From an uncultured Lachnospiraceae bacterium (GTDB taxonomy: Bacteria; Bacillota; Clostridia; Lachnospirales; Lachnospiraceae): DNA of 64,000 bases. Within the stretch, counting starts at the first letter, position 1. Every line of letters starts with the position of its first letter. Positions 1-7,492 of the stretch are shown piece after piece. Below the pieces are notes generated by a model that made no database searches, was not told the DNA's origin, and was given only the letters and a program-made list of their open reading frames with translations. The stretch spans positions 145,634 through 209,633 of the forward strand of contig CAJTUB010000007.1 in NCBI GenBank assembly GCA_910579465.1, given 5' to 3'. Both the position numbers and the translations under genes were made by a program.

Positions 1-283
1 AGATAAGCTCCGGCGTATTTCTTAAATTTAACGACTTCGCAAGCTTGGAGCGGAGATGGGATGCCGCGCTTTTCAGACCCCGCAGCGTATTTTGCACCGC
101 CTCCTCGTCTCCGAGGACGCTGACATAAATTTTCGCTGTTTTTAAATCCGGCGCAACCTCCGCCGCAACCACCGAAGTCATCGGGTGAATCCGCGGATCC
201 TTGCACTCCTCGCGGATCAGGGTGCTGAGCTCTCTTTGCACCTCAGCATTAATCCGTGTATTTTTTACACTGTTTTTTCTCAT
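1..283 (-). CDS. rbfA: Ribosome-binding factor A, 3' part outside the window
   Basis: RbfA binds the 30S subunit and helps mature the 5' end of 16S rRNA. The visible N-terminal 94 residues start MRKNSVKNTRINAEVQREL and contain the family pattern I-R-E-E-C-K-D-P-R-I followed by a segment like V-x-V-A-P-D-L-K-T-A-K-I-Y-V-S-V-L, which is the KH-like fold of RbfA. The start ATG overlaps the infB stop by one base (TAATG), as expected for translational coupling at the end of a nusA-infB operon. The gene runs off the left edge, so its C-terminus is not seen. Confidence 0.93.
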   Translation of the reverse strand, partial: MRKNSVKNTRINAEVQRELSTLIREECKDPRIHPMTSVVAAEVAPDLKTAKIYVSVLGDEEAVQNTLRGLKSAASHLRSKLAKSLNLRNTPELI

Positions 284-3255
284 TATCTCGGTACCTCTTC
301 CATTACATAAAACTCAATCTGGTCAAGCTCCTTTAAATCGTTAAACTTTTCAAATACAAGACCGCACTCGTAGCCGGCTGCCACTTCCTTGACATCGTCC
401 TTAAAGCGCTTTAAGGACGCCAGGTCACCCTCGAAAATCTGCGTGCCCTCACGGGAGATACGCGCCTTGCTGCCACGGACAATCTTGCCGTCCAACACAT
501 AGGAGCCGGCAATCATACCAAGACCGGATGCCTTGAATACCTGACGCACCTCGGCATGACCGATTACCCTTTCCTCAAATACCGGGTCTAACAGACCCTT
601 CATTGCAGCCTCCACATCTTCAATCGCATTGTAAATGACACGGTACAGTCTTACATCTACCTTCTCACGGTCTGCCATTTCCTTTGCCATATTGTCCGGC
701 CGGATATTGAAGCCGATGATAATGGCATTGGAGGCGCTTGCAAGGCTTACATCGGACTCGTTGATCGCGCCGACGCCGCTGTGGATGATGCGGATTGCCA
801 CCTCTTCGTTGCTCAGCTTTAACAGGCTCTGCTTCACTGCCTCTACGGAGCCCTGCACATCCGCCTTTACAATCAGGTTCAGTTCCTTGATATTACCCGC
901 CTGAATCTGGGAGAACAGGCCGTCTAAGGAAAGCTTTGCCTTCGTATCCGCAATCAGGCGCTCCTTGCCCTGCGAAATAAACGCTTCCGCAATATTTCTT
1001 GCTTCCTTCTCATTCTCCGTTACCATAAAGATTTCACCGGCATTCGGCACCTCGTTCAGACCGAGAATCTCAACCGGGGTGGACGGAGTGGCTTCCTTTA
1101 CCCTGCGTCCCTTGTCGTCCATCATGGCGCGCACCTTACCGTATGCAGAGCCGATTGCTACAATATCGCCCACATGGAGCGTACCCTTCTGTACCAGAAT
1201 CGTCGCAACCGGACCCTTACCCTTATCAAGCTGTGCCTCGATGACAATACCTCTTGCCTTTCTGTCCGGATTTGCCCCCAGCTCGCACATTTCCGCAGTC
1301 AGGAGAACCATCTCTAAAAGCTGGGTAATTCCTTCCTTCGTATGGGCGGATACCGGAACGAAAATCGTATCACCGCCCCAGTCTTCCGCAACAAGCTCAT
1401 GCTCGGTAAGCTCCTGCTTTACACGCTCGATATTGGCGCTCGGCTTATCCATCTTGTTTACCGCAACAATAATCGGAATCCCTGCCGCCTTTGCATGGTT
1501 GATTGCCTCTACCGTCTGCGGCATAACGCCGTCGTCGGCTGCAACGACAAGAATTGCAATATCGGTAGACTTTGCACCGCGCATACGCATCGAGGTAAAC
1601 GCCTCATGTCCCGGCGTATCAAGGAATGTAATCTTCTCGCCGTTGACCTCCACCATATAGGCGCCGATATGCTGGGTAATACCGCCTGCCTCCTTTGCAG
1701 TTACATTCGCCTCACGGATTGCATCCAGCAGGGACGTCTTACCGTGGTCGACATGACCCATGACGCAGACAACCGGCGGACGCTTCTTCAAAAGACTCTT
1801 GTCTTCCTCCGTTTCCTTTAAAAGCTCCTCGACAACATTGACCGTTACCTTCTTTTCAACGATACAGTCATACTCTAATGCAATTTCCTCGGCTTCCTCA
1901 AAGGAAATCTCCTGGTTAATGGATACCATCTTGCCCGCAAGAAAGAGCTTCTTCACCAGTGCAGGCGCCGGCTGCTTGAGCTTATCCGCAAGCTCTTTTA
2001 CCGTCAGCACCTCCGGGATAATAATGGACTTGATTTCCTCTTCCTCTTTCTTTACGACCTCCGGCTTAATGAAGGCGCCCTTACGGTTCGGGTCCTTCTT
2101 CTTTAACATCTTCTCTAATGCTGCTTCATCCGTCTCACGGTCCTTCTTCTTTTCTCTTTCCTTATCACGGTCCCTGTGACTGAATGCCGCCACTCTCTGT
2201 TCCTTCGTCAGCTCGTTTGCAAAGTCTGCCTTAATGCTGCTGTTTGCACCGCTCTTCCCGTCATTTCTCGGACGGGATACCGGCTTCCTCTGTACGGAAT
2301 CCTTATCCGAATCCTTATCAAAGAAACGGTCCTTGGAAAAGCCTCCCTGCGGACGTCCTCCCTGCGGGCGGTCCCCATATCTGCGCTCTCCCTGCGGACG
2401 GTCGCCCTGTGGACGGTTCCCCTGCGGGCGGTCTCCGTATCTGCGCTCTCCCTGCGGACGGTCGCCCTGTGGACGTCCTCCCTGCGGGCGGTCTCCGTAT
2501 CTGCGCTCTCCCTGCGGACGGTCGCCCTGTGGACGGTTCCCCTGCGGGCGGTCTCCGTATCTGCGCTCTCCCTGCGGACGGTCGCCCTGTGGACGTCCTC
2601 CCTGCGGGCGGTCTCCGTATCTGCGCTCTCCCTGCGGACGGTCGCCCTGTGGACGTCCTCCCTGCGGGCGGTCTCCATATCTGCGCTCTCCCTGTGGACG
2701 GTCGCCGTTTCTCGGCGCCGTCTGCTGGTTCTGCTGCATCCTCTGTGCCTTCGCGGCTTTCTGTTCTGCCTGCTGCGCAAAAACATTTCCTAAAATGTTA
2801 ATGTGGACACGCTCCTCTTTCTTTTCTTCCGGCGCCGGAGGCGTAACGGTTTCCTGTACCTTCTCCTGTACTTTTTCCTGTACCTTTTCTTCCACTTTCT
2901 CTCCTATTTTTTCTTCTTTCTTTTCCTTTATTTTTTCCTGTGTTACTTCTTCTTTCTTTTCTTCCCGCTTTTCTGCTTTCTTCTCTTCCTTTTTCGCCGG
3001 CTTTTTCTCTGCCGTGGAAGTTGCCTTTGCCTTGCTCTCGGTCTTCTTTGCCGGCTTCTTCTCCGCTTCTTCCTTTCCGGCGTTCTCTAACTTCGCCAAA
3101 TCGCCGAATCTGCCGCGAATCATGGAAATCTGCCGTTCATCCAGATTGCTGGAATGGCTTTTGATTTCAAAGTTATATTCGCCCAGATAGTTTATAATGT
3201 CCTTACTCTGGATATCTAATTCCTTTGCAAGTTCACTTACCCTCATTTTTGCCAT
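283..3255 (-). CDS. infB: Translation initiation factor IF-2 with an expanded repeat linker
   Basis: IF-2 is the GTPase that places initiator tRNA on the 30S subunit and promotes subunit joining. The 990-residue protein has an N-terminal IF2N module (about 1-50), a long low-complexity K/E-rich stretch (about 60-150), a repeat block of about six 20-residue units (roughly 185-305) built from R-P-Q-G steps, a second IF2N module (about 410-465), and the GTPase with G-H-V-D-H-G-K-T near residue 500. Domains II, III and C follow and end at EEVPR. It is longer than most Firmicutes IF-2 because of the linker. The ATG has a GGAGG about 9 bases upstream. It lies 6 bp after ylxQ and overlaps rbfA by one base. 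Confidence 0.98.
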   Translation of the reverse strand: MAKMRVSELAKELDIQSKDIINYLGEYNFEIKSHSSNLDERQISMIRGRFGDLAKLENAGKEEAEKKPAKKTESKAKATSTAEKKPAKKEEKKAEKREEKKEEVTQEKIKEKKEEKIGEKVEEKVQEKVQEKVQETVTPPAPEEKKEERVHINILGNVFAQQAEQKAAKAQRMQQNQQTAPRNGDRPQGERRYGDRPQGGRPQGDRPQGERRYGDRPQGGRPQGDRPQGERRYGDRPQGNRPQGDRPQGERRYGDRPQGGRPQGDRPQGERRYGDRPQGNRPQGDRPQGERRYGDRPQGGRPQGGFSKDRFFDKDSDKDSVQRKPVSRPRNDGKSGANSSIKADFANELTKEQRVAAFSHRDRDKEREKKKDRETDEAALEKMLKKKDPNRKGAFIKPEVVKKEEEEIKSIIIPEVLTVKELADKLKQPAPALVKKLFLAGKMVSINQEISFEEAEEIALEYDCIVEKKVTVNVVEELLKETEEDKSLLKKRPPVVCVMGHVDHGKTSLLDAIREANVTAKEAGGITQHIGAYMVEVNGEKITFLDTPGHEAFTSMRMRGAKSTDIAILVVAADDGVMPQTVEAINHAKAAGIPIIVAVNKMDKPSANIERVKQELTEHELVAEDWGGDTIFVPVSAHTKEGITQLLEMVLLTAEMCELGANPDRKARGIVIEAQLDKGKGPVATILVQKGTLHVGDIVAIGSAYGKVRAMMDDKGRRVKEATPSTPVEILGLNEVPNAGEIFMVTENEKEARNIAEAFISQGKERLIADTKAKLSLDGLFSQIQAGNIKELNLIVKADVQGSVEAVKQSLLKLSNEEVAIRIIHSGVGAINESDVSLASASNAIIIGFNIRPDNMAKEMADREKVDVRLYRVIYNAIEDVEAAMKGLLDPVFEERVIGHAEVRQVFKASGLGMIAGSYVLDGKIVRGSKARISREGTQIFEGDLASLKRFKDDVKEVAAGYECGLVFEKFNDLKELDQIEFYVMEEVPR
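2338..2703 (-). repeat. In-frame 60-bp tandem repeat array inside infB
   Basis: About six copies of a 60-bp unit encode 20-residue blocks of the form Y-G-D-R-P-Q-G-(G/N)-R-P-Q-G-D-R-P-Q-G-E-R-R. Blocks carrying G or N at the variable position partly alternate, giving a 120-bp higher-order period. Within each unit a 12-15 bp R-P-Q-G sub-repeat is visible. The DNA copies are nearly identical, which suggests recent expansion or gene conversion rather than old divergence. The array is in frame and has no unique spacers, so it is not a CRISPR. Confidence 0.95.
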
Positions 3256-3261
3256 GTATTC

Positions 3262-3624
3262 TTACCTCCGTCGTTGATCCTCATGTTCCAAATATGCCAG
3301 CTGCTTTATAATCGCGGCTGCCAGGCCTTCCTCCAGTACCGCTGCGGATGCACGGAATTCCTTTCCCATTGCGTGTCCGAGCTCCTCCTTGCTGCCAAGC
3401 AGGTAAACCGGTACGGAATAATAAGTACCGCTGTCAATAAACTTTTTCCGGGTGTTTGCAGAAGCCTCCTCCGAAATCAGAATCAGCTTTGCCCGTCCTT
3501 CCTTGATTGCTTTCTCCGTCAAAAATTCGCCTGCGGCTAACTTTCCTGCCTTTTGCGCCAGCCCGATATAGGAGTATATCTTTTTTGATACAGTATCCTT
3601 ATTCTTTTCATTCTCCTGTACCAC
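3262..3624 (-). CDS. ylxQ: YlxQ, L7Ae-family RNA-binding protein
   Basis: A 120-residue protein of the ribosomal L7Ae/L30e/Gadd45 family, placed between ylxR and infB as in most Firmicutes. The segment S-Y-I-G-L-A-Q-K-A-G-K-L-A-A-G is the family hallmark, followed by A-K-L-I-L-I-S-E-E-A-S. Members bind kink-turn RNA; the cellular role of YlxQ is not settled. I chose a GTG start at 3624 because an AGGAG lies about 10 bases upstream and no ATG occurs in frame. The gene overlaps the end of ylxR by 17 bp, so the two are probably translationally coupled. Confidence 0.9.
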   Translation of the reverse strand: MVQENEKNKDTVSKKIYSYIGLAQKAGKLAAGEFLTEKAIKEGRAKLILISEEASANTRKKFIDSGTYYSVPVYLLGSKEELGHAMGKEFRASAAVLEEGLAAAIIKQLAYLEHEDQRRR

Positions 3625-3880
3625 TTGCTATCAGCTCCTTTTCCAATTCCTCATATACCTCAGTCGGAATAGCACATTGCAAGGAACGTTCCAGTCCTTT
3701 GCTTTTTCTGGCTTTTTTTAAACACTCTGTCTGATTGCAGAGATAAGCACCTCGTCCGTTCTTTTTCCCTGTCGTATCTAATACTATAGTGTCCTCCGGC
3801 GTTTTTAATACACGAATCATCTCTTTTTTTGCCTTCATTTCACCGCAACCGGTACATTTACGAAGCGGAATTTTCTTCAT
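3608..3880 (-). CDS. rnpM: RnpM/YlxR, RNase P modulator
   Basis: A 90-residue basic protein of the YlxR family. The sequence starts MKKIPLRKCTGCGEMK and has the central G-R-G-A-Y-L-C motif that marks the family and contributes to its RNA-binding surface. In Bacillus subtilis the homologue (RnpM) binds the RNase P RNA and reduces its activity; that function is carried over here by homology only. It sits 18 bp downstream of nusA and overlaps ylxQ. The paired Cys residues near the start (C-T-G-C) and the later Cys fit the common clostridial form. Confidence 0.92.
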   Translation of the reverse strand: MKKIPLRKCTGCGEMKAKKEMIRVLKTPEDTIVLDTTGKKNGRGAYLCNQTECLKKARKSKGLERSLQCAIPTEVYEELEKELIASGTGE

Positions 3881-3898
3881 CCAACCAATCCCTTTCCT

Positions 3899-5014
3899 CT
3901 ATATTTCACCTATCCAGTTGCCCATCTCATCATAATAGCTGCCCGTATCCTGCTCCTTGCTCTTTTGCTTCTTTTTCACCTGGGACTCCGACTTGATGTC
4001 GATTTTATATCCGGTCAGCCTTGCCGCCAGCCTTGCATTCTGTCCCTCCCTGCCGATGGCAAGGGAAAGCTGGTAATCCGGAACAAGCACCTGCGCAATC
4101 CGTTCCTTGGCATCAATCTCTACCGAAACTACCTTTGCCGGACTTAACGCATTTTCAATTAACTCCTCCGGAACATCGCTCCAGTGGACAATATCAATCT
4201 TTTCGCCGCGCAGTTCGTCTACCACGGCGTTAATCCGGGAGCCGTTTACGCCGACACAGGCGCCAATCGGGTCTACGTTAGAATCGTTTGACTTGACCGC
4301 CATTTTGGTTCTCGAACCCGCATCACGGGAAATCGCTTTGATTTCCACGACGCCGTCCCTGATTTCGGTTACCTCTGACTCAAACAGGCGCTTTACCAGC
4401 TCCGGATGCGAGCGGGATACCGTAATACGCGGACCCTTGGTCGACTCCTTTACCTCCATCACATACACCTTGATGCGGTCGTTCGGACGGTATACCTCGC
4501 CGCGGGTCTGCTCGCCCTCTAACAGAATTGCCTCGCATCTTCCGAGATTTATGTTGATGTTGCCGCCGTGCTGTCTCTGCACTACGCCGGTCACGACCTC
4601 CTTTTCCTTCTCGTAATACTGGTTGAAGATGGCACGGCGCTCCTCCTCACGGATTTTCTGCACCACGACCTGCTTTGCCTTCTGTGCCGCAATACGTCCG
4701 AAGTTCTTCGGCGTTACCTCGATATTTACCGTATCGCCGACCTCATACTTTGCCGTCGGGAACTTAATTGCCGCTTCTGCAACGGAAATCTCCTCAACCG
4801 GGTCCTCAACCTCTTCCACAACCCTTTTCTCAGCTAATACGACAACCTCGCCGGTATTCCGGTCCACTGTCACCTTAATGTTATCCGCTTTGCCGAAATT
4901 ATTCTTACATGCTGCAATCAGGGAATTTTCGATTGCCTCGAGCAAAATGTCCTTGCTGATGCCTTTCTCCTTTTCCAGCTGATTCAATGCCTCAATCAGT
5001 TCTCTTGCGTCCAT
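3899..5014 (-). CDS. nusA: Transcription termination/antitermination factor NusA
   Basis: NusA binds RNA polymerase and nascent RNA to control pausing, termination and antitermination. At 371 residues it has the short Firmicutes form: N-terminal polymerase-binding domain (about 1-125), S1 domain (about 130-200, including V-V-T-G-V-V-Q-R), then two KH domains (I-G-A-C-V-G-V-N-G-S-R-I and later A-I-G-R-E-G-Q-N-A-R-L-A). The acidic repeats of the E. coli C-terminus are absent, as is normal in this phylum. It is the second gene of the rimP operon, 31 bp after rimP. Confidence 0.97.
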   Translation of the reverse strand: MDARELIEALNQLEKEKGISKDILLEAIENSLIAACKNNFGKADNIKVTVDRNTGEVVVLAEKRVVEEVEDPVEEISVAEAAIKFPTAKYEVGDTVNIEVTPKNFGRIAAQKAKQVVVQKIREEERRAIFNQYYEKEKEVVTGVVQRQHGGNININLGRCEAILLEGEQTRGEVYRPNDRIKVYVMEVKESTKGPRITVSRSHPELVKRLFESEVTEIRDGVVEIKAISRDAGSRTKMAVKSNDSNVDPIGACVGVNGSRINAVVDELRGEKIDIVHWSDVPEELIENALSPAKVVSVEIDAKERIAQVLVPDYQLSLAIGREGQNARLAARLTGYKIDIKSESQVKKKQKSKEQDTGSYYDEMGNWIGEI

Positions 5015-5045
5015 AATTATCCTCCTTTATCTCTTCAGACCTCTT

Positions 5046-5513
5046 TTAAAAATGAATTGCCAGCTTTATCACTGCAATGCGCTCTCTCGGAATCGTAAGC
5101 GTTTCTGTTTCCGAACAGCGGAGTACAATGTTTTTTTCATCAAAGCTTTCCAGCGTACCCTCGAACTCTTTTTTCTTATCCATCGGCTGATACAATTTTA
5201 CCTCTACCTCTTCCCCGATGCTCCGGGCAAAATCCTTCTCCTTCTTTAACTGTCTGCCAAGCCCCGGCGAGCTTACCTCCAGATAATACGCCTCCGGAAT
5301 AAAGTCCTCTGCATCCAGTAAATCACTTAACTCCCTGCTGACCAGCTCACAATCGTCAATTGTAATGCCGCCCTCCTTATCAATATAGGCACGCAGATAA
5401 TAATTGCTCCCCTCTTTTACATACTCCACATCTACCAGCTCGAATCCGGTCCGTTCCATAATCGGAAGAAGCAGCCGCTCTGTTTTTTGCTCATAGTCGT
5501 CTCTCTTTGCCAT
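5046..5513 (-). CDS. rimP: Ribosome maturation factor RimP
   Basis: RimP assists late assembly of the 30S subunit. The 155-residue protein has the typical start (residues 15-35 L-L-P-I-M-E-R-T-G-F-E-L-V-D-V-E-Y), the I-D-D-C-E-L-V-S-R pattern and the Y-Y-L-E-V-S-S-P-G-L-G-R loop that joins the two domains. It is the first gene of the nusA-infB operon. An AAGGAGG stands 5 bases before the ATG, and the promoter and leader hairpin upstream are listed separately. Confidence 0.96.
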   Translation of the reverse strand: MAKRDDYEQKTERLLLPIMERTGFELVDVEYVKEGSNYYLRAYIDKEGGITIDDCELVSRELSDLLDAEDFIPEAYYLEVSSPGLGRQLKKEKDFARSIGEEVEVKLYQPMDKKKEFEGTLESFDEKNIVLRCSETETLTIPRERIAVIKLAIHF

Positions 5514-5547
5514 AAGACCTCCTTTTCCTGCATCCTATACGATAAAG

Positions 5548-5573
5548 AAAGAGTGGACTTTCGTCCACTCTTT
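5548..5573 (-). promoter_or_regulatory. Leader hairpin of the rimP-nusA-infB operon
   Basis: A perfect 11-bp inverted repeat (arms AAAGAGTGGAC and GTCCACTCTTT) closes on a GAAA tetraloop in the minus-strand transcript and is followed by TTTCTTT. It begins roughly 20 bases after the predicted transcription start and ends 34 bases before the rimP ATG. The stem followed by a T-rich run looks like an intrinsic terminator inside the 5' leader, so it could be an attenuator that the operon's own products (NusA) act on. It could instead end transcripts coming from the gene upstream. Confidence 0.65.
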
Positions 5574-5600
5574 GCCTCAACCTTCATGCTACCATGGGTC

Positions 5601-5629
5601 AGTATAGCACCAATCCAATGAAAATGCAA
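5601..5629 (-). promoter_or_regulatory. SigA-type promoter of the rimP operon
   Basis: Read on the minus strand, TTGCAT (5624-5629) and TATACT (5601-5606) are separated by 17 bp, and a TG one base before the -10 makes it an extended -10. The predicted start lies near 5594. Confidence 0.8.
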
Positions 5630-5690
5630 GCATTTTTTCTAAATTTTTCATATTTTCCCGTTTTTCTGTTTTCAGCGTATCCTGAAAGGG

Positions 5691-7475
5691 TCAGCGTACC
5701 TTATAATAATCAAACGCTGCAGTCCCTCCGGCTTCCTTCGTCGCATAGCAGAACAGCCAGCTTCTGGTTCCCATAAACGTCGTAGAGGTAGAAAAGCCTA
5801 ATGCAAATTGCTTTCCGAAGTCCGTCCAGTTCTCACCGTCAAGGCTGTAAGAGAACACCGCGCGGCTCGCGCCAAAGTCATAAGAAATCTTTAACCATAC
5901 CTGCGCATCCTCCGAAAGAGGCTCCTCCGTTTCCGCATTCATGCTCTCAAAAGCAGTTTTAAACTTACCGTCTGCCTGGAACAGATACTTGTCTCCGTTT
6001 TCGTCACAATAGACGCCAATCATGCCGTATTGGTCAGACATTGCGCAGATTCCGGCATAATCCCCGCTCTTTAAGCCTGCCACGGAAAGCTTCGTTTCCG
6101 TTTCGCAGCGCGGTCCCACAGTTCTCTGGGTCAGGGAATTGTGTGCTTCATAGATGTTTCCGACGACTCTGTCCGTTGTAAGCGTTAAGAAGCCCGGCTG
6201 CTCCGTGACCGACCAGCAGCTGTCCACAGGATTGTGGTTCCACTGCCATACCGGCTTCAGCTTCTCACCCTCGGCATAATCAAACGTATCGTCACCTACG
6301 AAGTAGCTTTCTTCCTTGCTGTCCGGAAGGTTAATCCGCATCGCCATCGACGATTCGCTTGCAAAAAACTTCCCGTTCAGGGCATAGGTTCCCATCACCG
6401 GCCAGCCGTCCTGCCACTCTACCGCAACAATCGACGGAACCCGTCCGATGCCGCCGCGGTCCTGGAACAAAAAGCCGTACCAGTCCCCGAACTGCGTCTG
6501 CACGAGACCACCCTGTGCCAGACCGGCAGAAACCCCGCCGGAGCCTCCCTGATAGATGACCTTTTCCTCCCAGTCACCGGTAAGCAGGTCTTCGGAACGG
6601 TAGCAGAGCTGTGTCCGCATCCACCGGTCCGTCGGGGATGCAATAATACAGACATAATAATACCCGTCAATCTTATAGACGTGGGCGCCCTCCCACAGAG
6701 ACCACCCGGAGGCGGAAAAGAGCTTCCTTGACGGACCGGCCTGCTTTACCGTACCAGTCGCATCATCGAGCATAAGCTCCTGAAGCGTACAGCTCCCGCC
6801 GCTTGCGGAAAGCACATACAGCTTTCCGTCCTCCAGAAAAAGCCCCGGATCATGGTACCATGCGTTCGTATGGTATTTCTTCCACGTTCCGTTCTCGATA
6901 TCATCGGTCGTATAGATATAAAACCCGTGGTTATTGCTCATAAAGCCTACATAAAACAGCCCTGACGCTTCGTCATAGCGCAGTGATGCTGCCCAGGAGC
7001 CGCGCGCATACATATCCTGCCCGTTTTCCAGACGCCCGTAATCGTCCTCCTCGAGCACATCATACACATAGTTTACAATCTGCCAGTGCACAAGGTCCTT
7101 CGACTTCATCACCGGAACCCCCGGACACAGGTTCATCGTCGTACTCGTCATATAGTAGTCCTCGCCGACGCGGATAATATCAAGGTCCGGAATATCAGCG
7201 TACAGTGTAGGGTAGCTCACGACGGCAGGATTCTTCACCCCGGAGGTCGGAGTCGCATCAGGCTTTTTTGTCGGCGCCGGTGTCACGGTAGCGCCCTCCT
7301 GCTGTCCCGGCGTTACGTCCGCCTCCTGCCCCGGCGTCACGGAAGAAGGCGGCAATGTACCCTCCGGATTTTCCACCGGTTTGCTTCCGTTACAGGCGGA
7401 AAGTATCCCCCCAAGTCCTAGTGCCATTATAGCTGCTGCGCCAAGCGCCCTGAAGCTTCGTTTTCTGTCCCCCAT
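5691..7475 (-). CDS. Glycoside hydrolase family 43 lipoprotein (beta-xylosidase/arabinofuranosidase-like)
   Basis: A 594-residue surface lipoprotein. The signal peptide ends in a lipobox (L-S-A-C, Cys28), followed by a Thr/Pro-rich linker (about 30-80) and a five-bladed propeller of GH43 type. Candidate catalytic residues are Asp in A-D-I-P-D-L-D-I-I, Asp in Y-H-D-P-G-L-F and Glu in W-E-G-A-H-V-Y-K. The C-terminal 180 residues look like a beta-sandwich often attached to GH43 enzymes. The substrate is probably xylan or arabinan side chains, but the exact specificity cannot be read here. I start at the ATG at 7475, 8 bases after GGAGG. It follows the hydratase gene by 17 bp. Confidence 0.88.
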   Translation of the reverse strand: MGDRKRSFRALGAAAIMALGLGGILSACNGSKPVENPEGTLPPSSVTPGQEADVTPGQQEGATVTPAPTKKPDATPTSGVKNPAVVSYPTLYADIPDLDIIRVGEDYYMTSTTMNLCPGVPVMKSKDLVHWQIVNYVYDVLEEDDYGRLENGQDMYARGSWAASLRYDEASGLFYVGFMSNNHGFYIYTTDDIENGTWKKYHTNAWYHDPGLFLEDGKLYVLSASGGSCTLQELMLDDATGTVKQAGPSRKLFSASGWSLWEGAHVYKIDGYYYVCIIASPTDRWMRTQLCYRSEDLLTGDWEEKVIYQGGSGGVSAGLAQGGLVQTQFGDWYGFLFQDRGGIGRVPSIVAVEWQDGWPVMGTYALNGKFFASESSMAMRINLPDSKEESYFVGDDTFDYAEGEKLKPVWQWNHNPVDSCWSVTEQPGFLTLTTDRVVGNIYEAHNSLTQRTVGPRCETETKLSVAGLKSGDYAGICAMSDQYGMIGVYCDENGDKYLFQADGKFKTAFESMNAETEEPLSEDAQVWLKISYDFGASRAVFSYSLDGENWTDFGKQFALGFSTSTTFMGTRSWLFCYATKEAGGTAAFDYYKVR

Positions 7476-7492
7476 TTGCAATACCTCCGCTG

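Noticed and set aside
2338..2703. Possible CRISPR array
   Set aside because: The units are contiguous, in frame and have no unique spacers; they encode the IF-2 linker.
2234..3190. Several long open frames on the plus strand opposite infB, up to 318 codons
   Set aside because: They arise because the repeat array and the Lys/Glu-rich region lack stop codons in other frames; composition is odd (Cys/Gly/Arg/Pro-rich) and IF-2 on the minus strand is certain.
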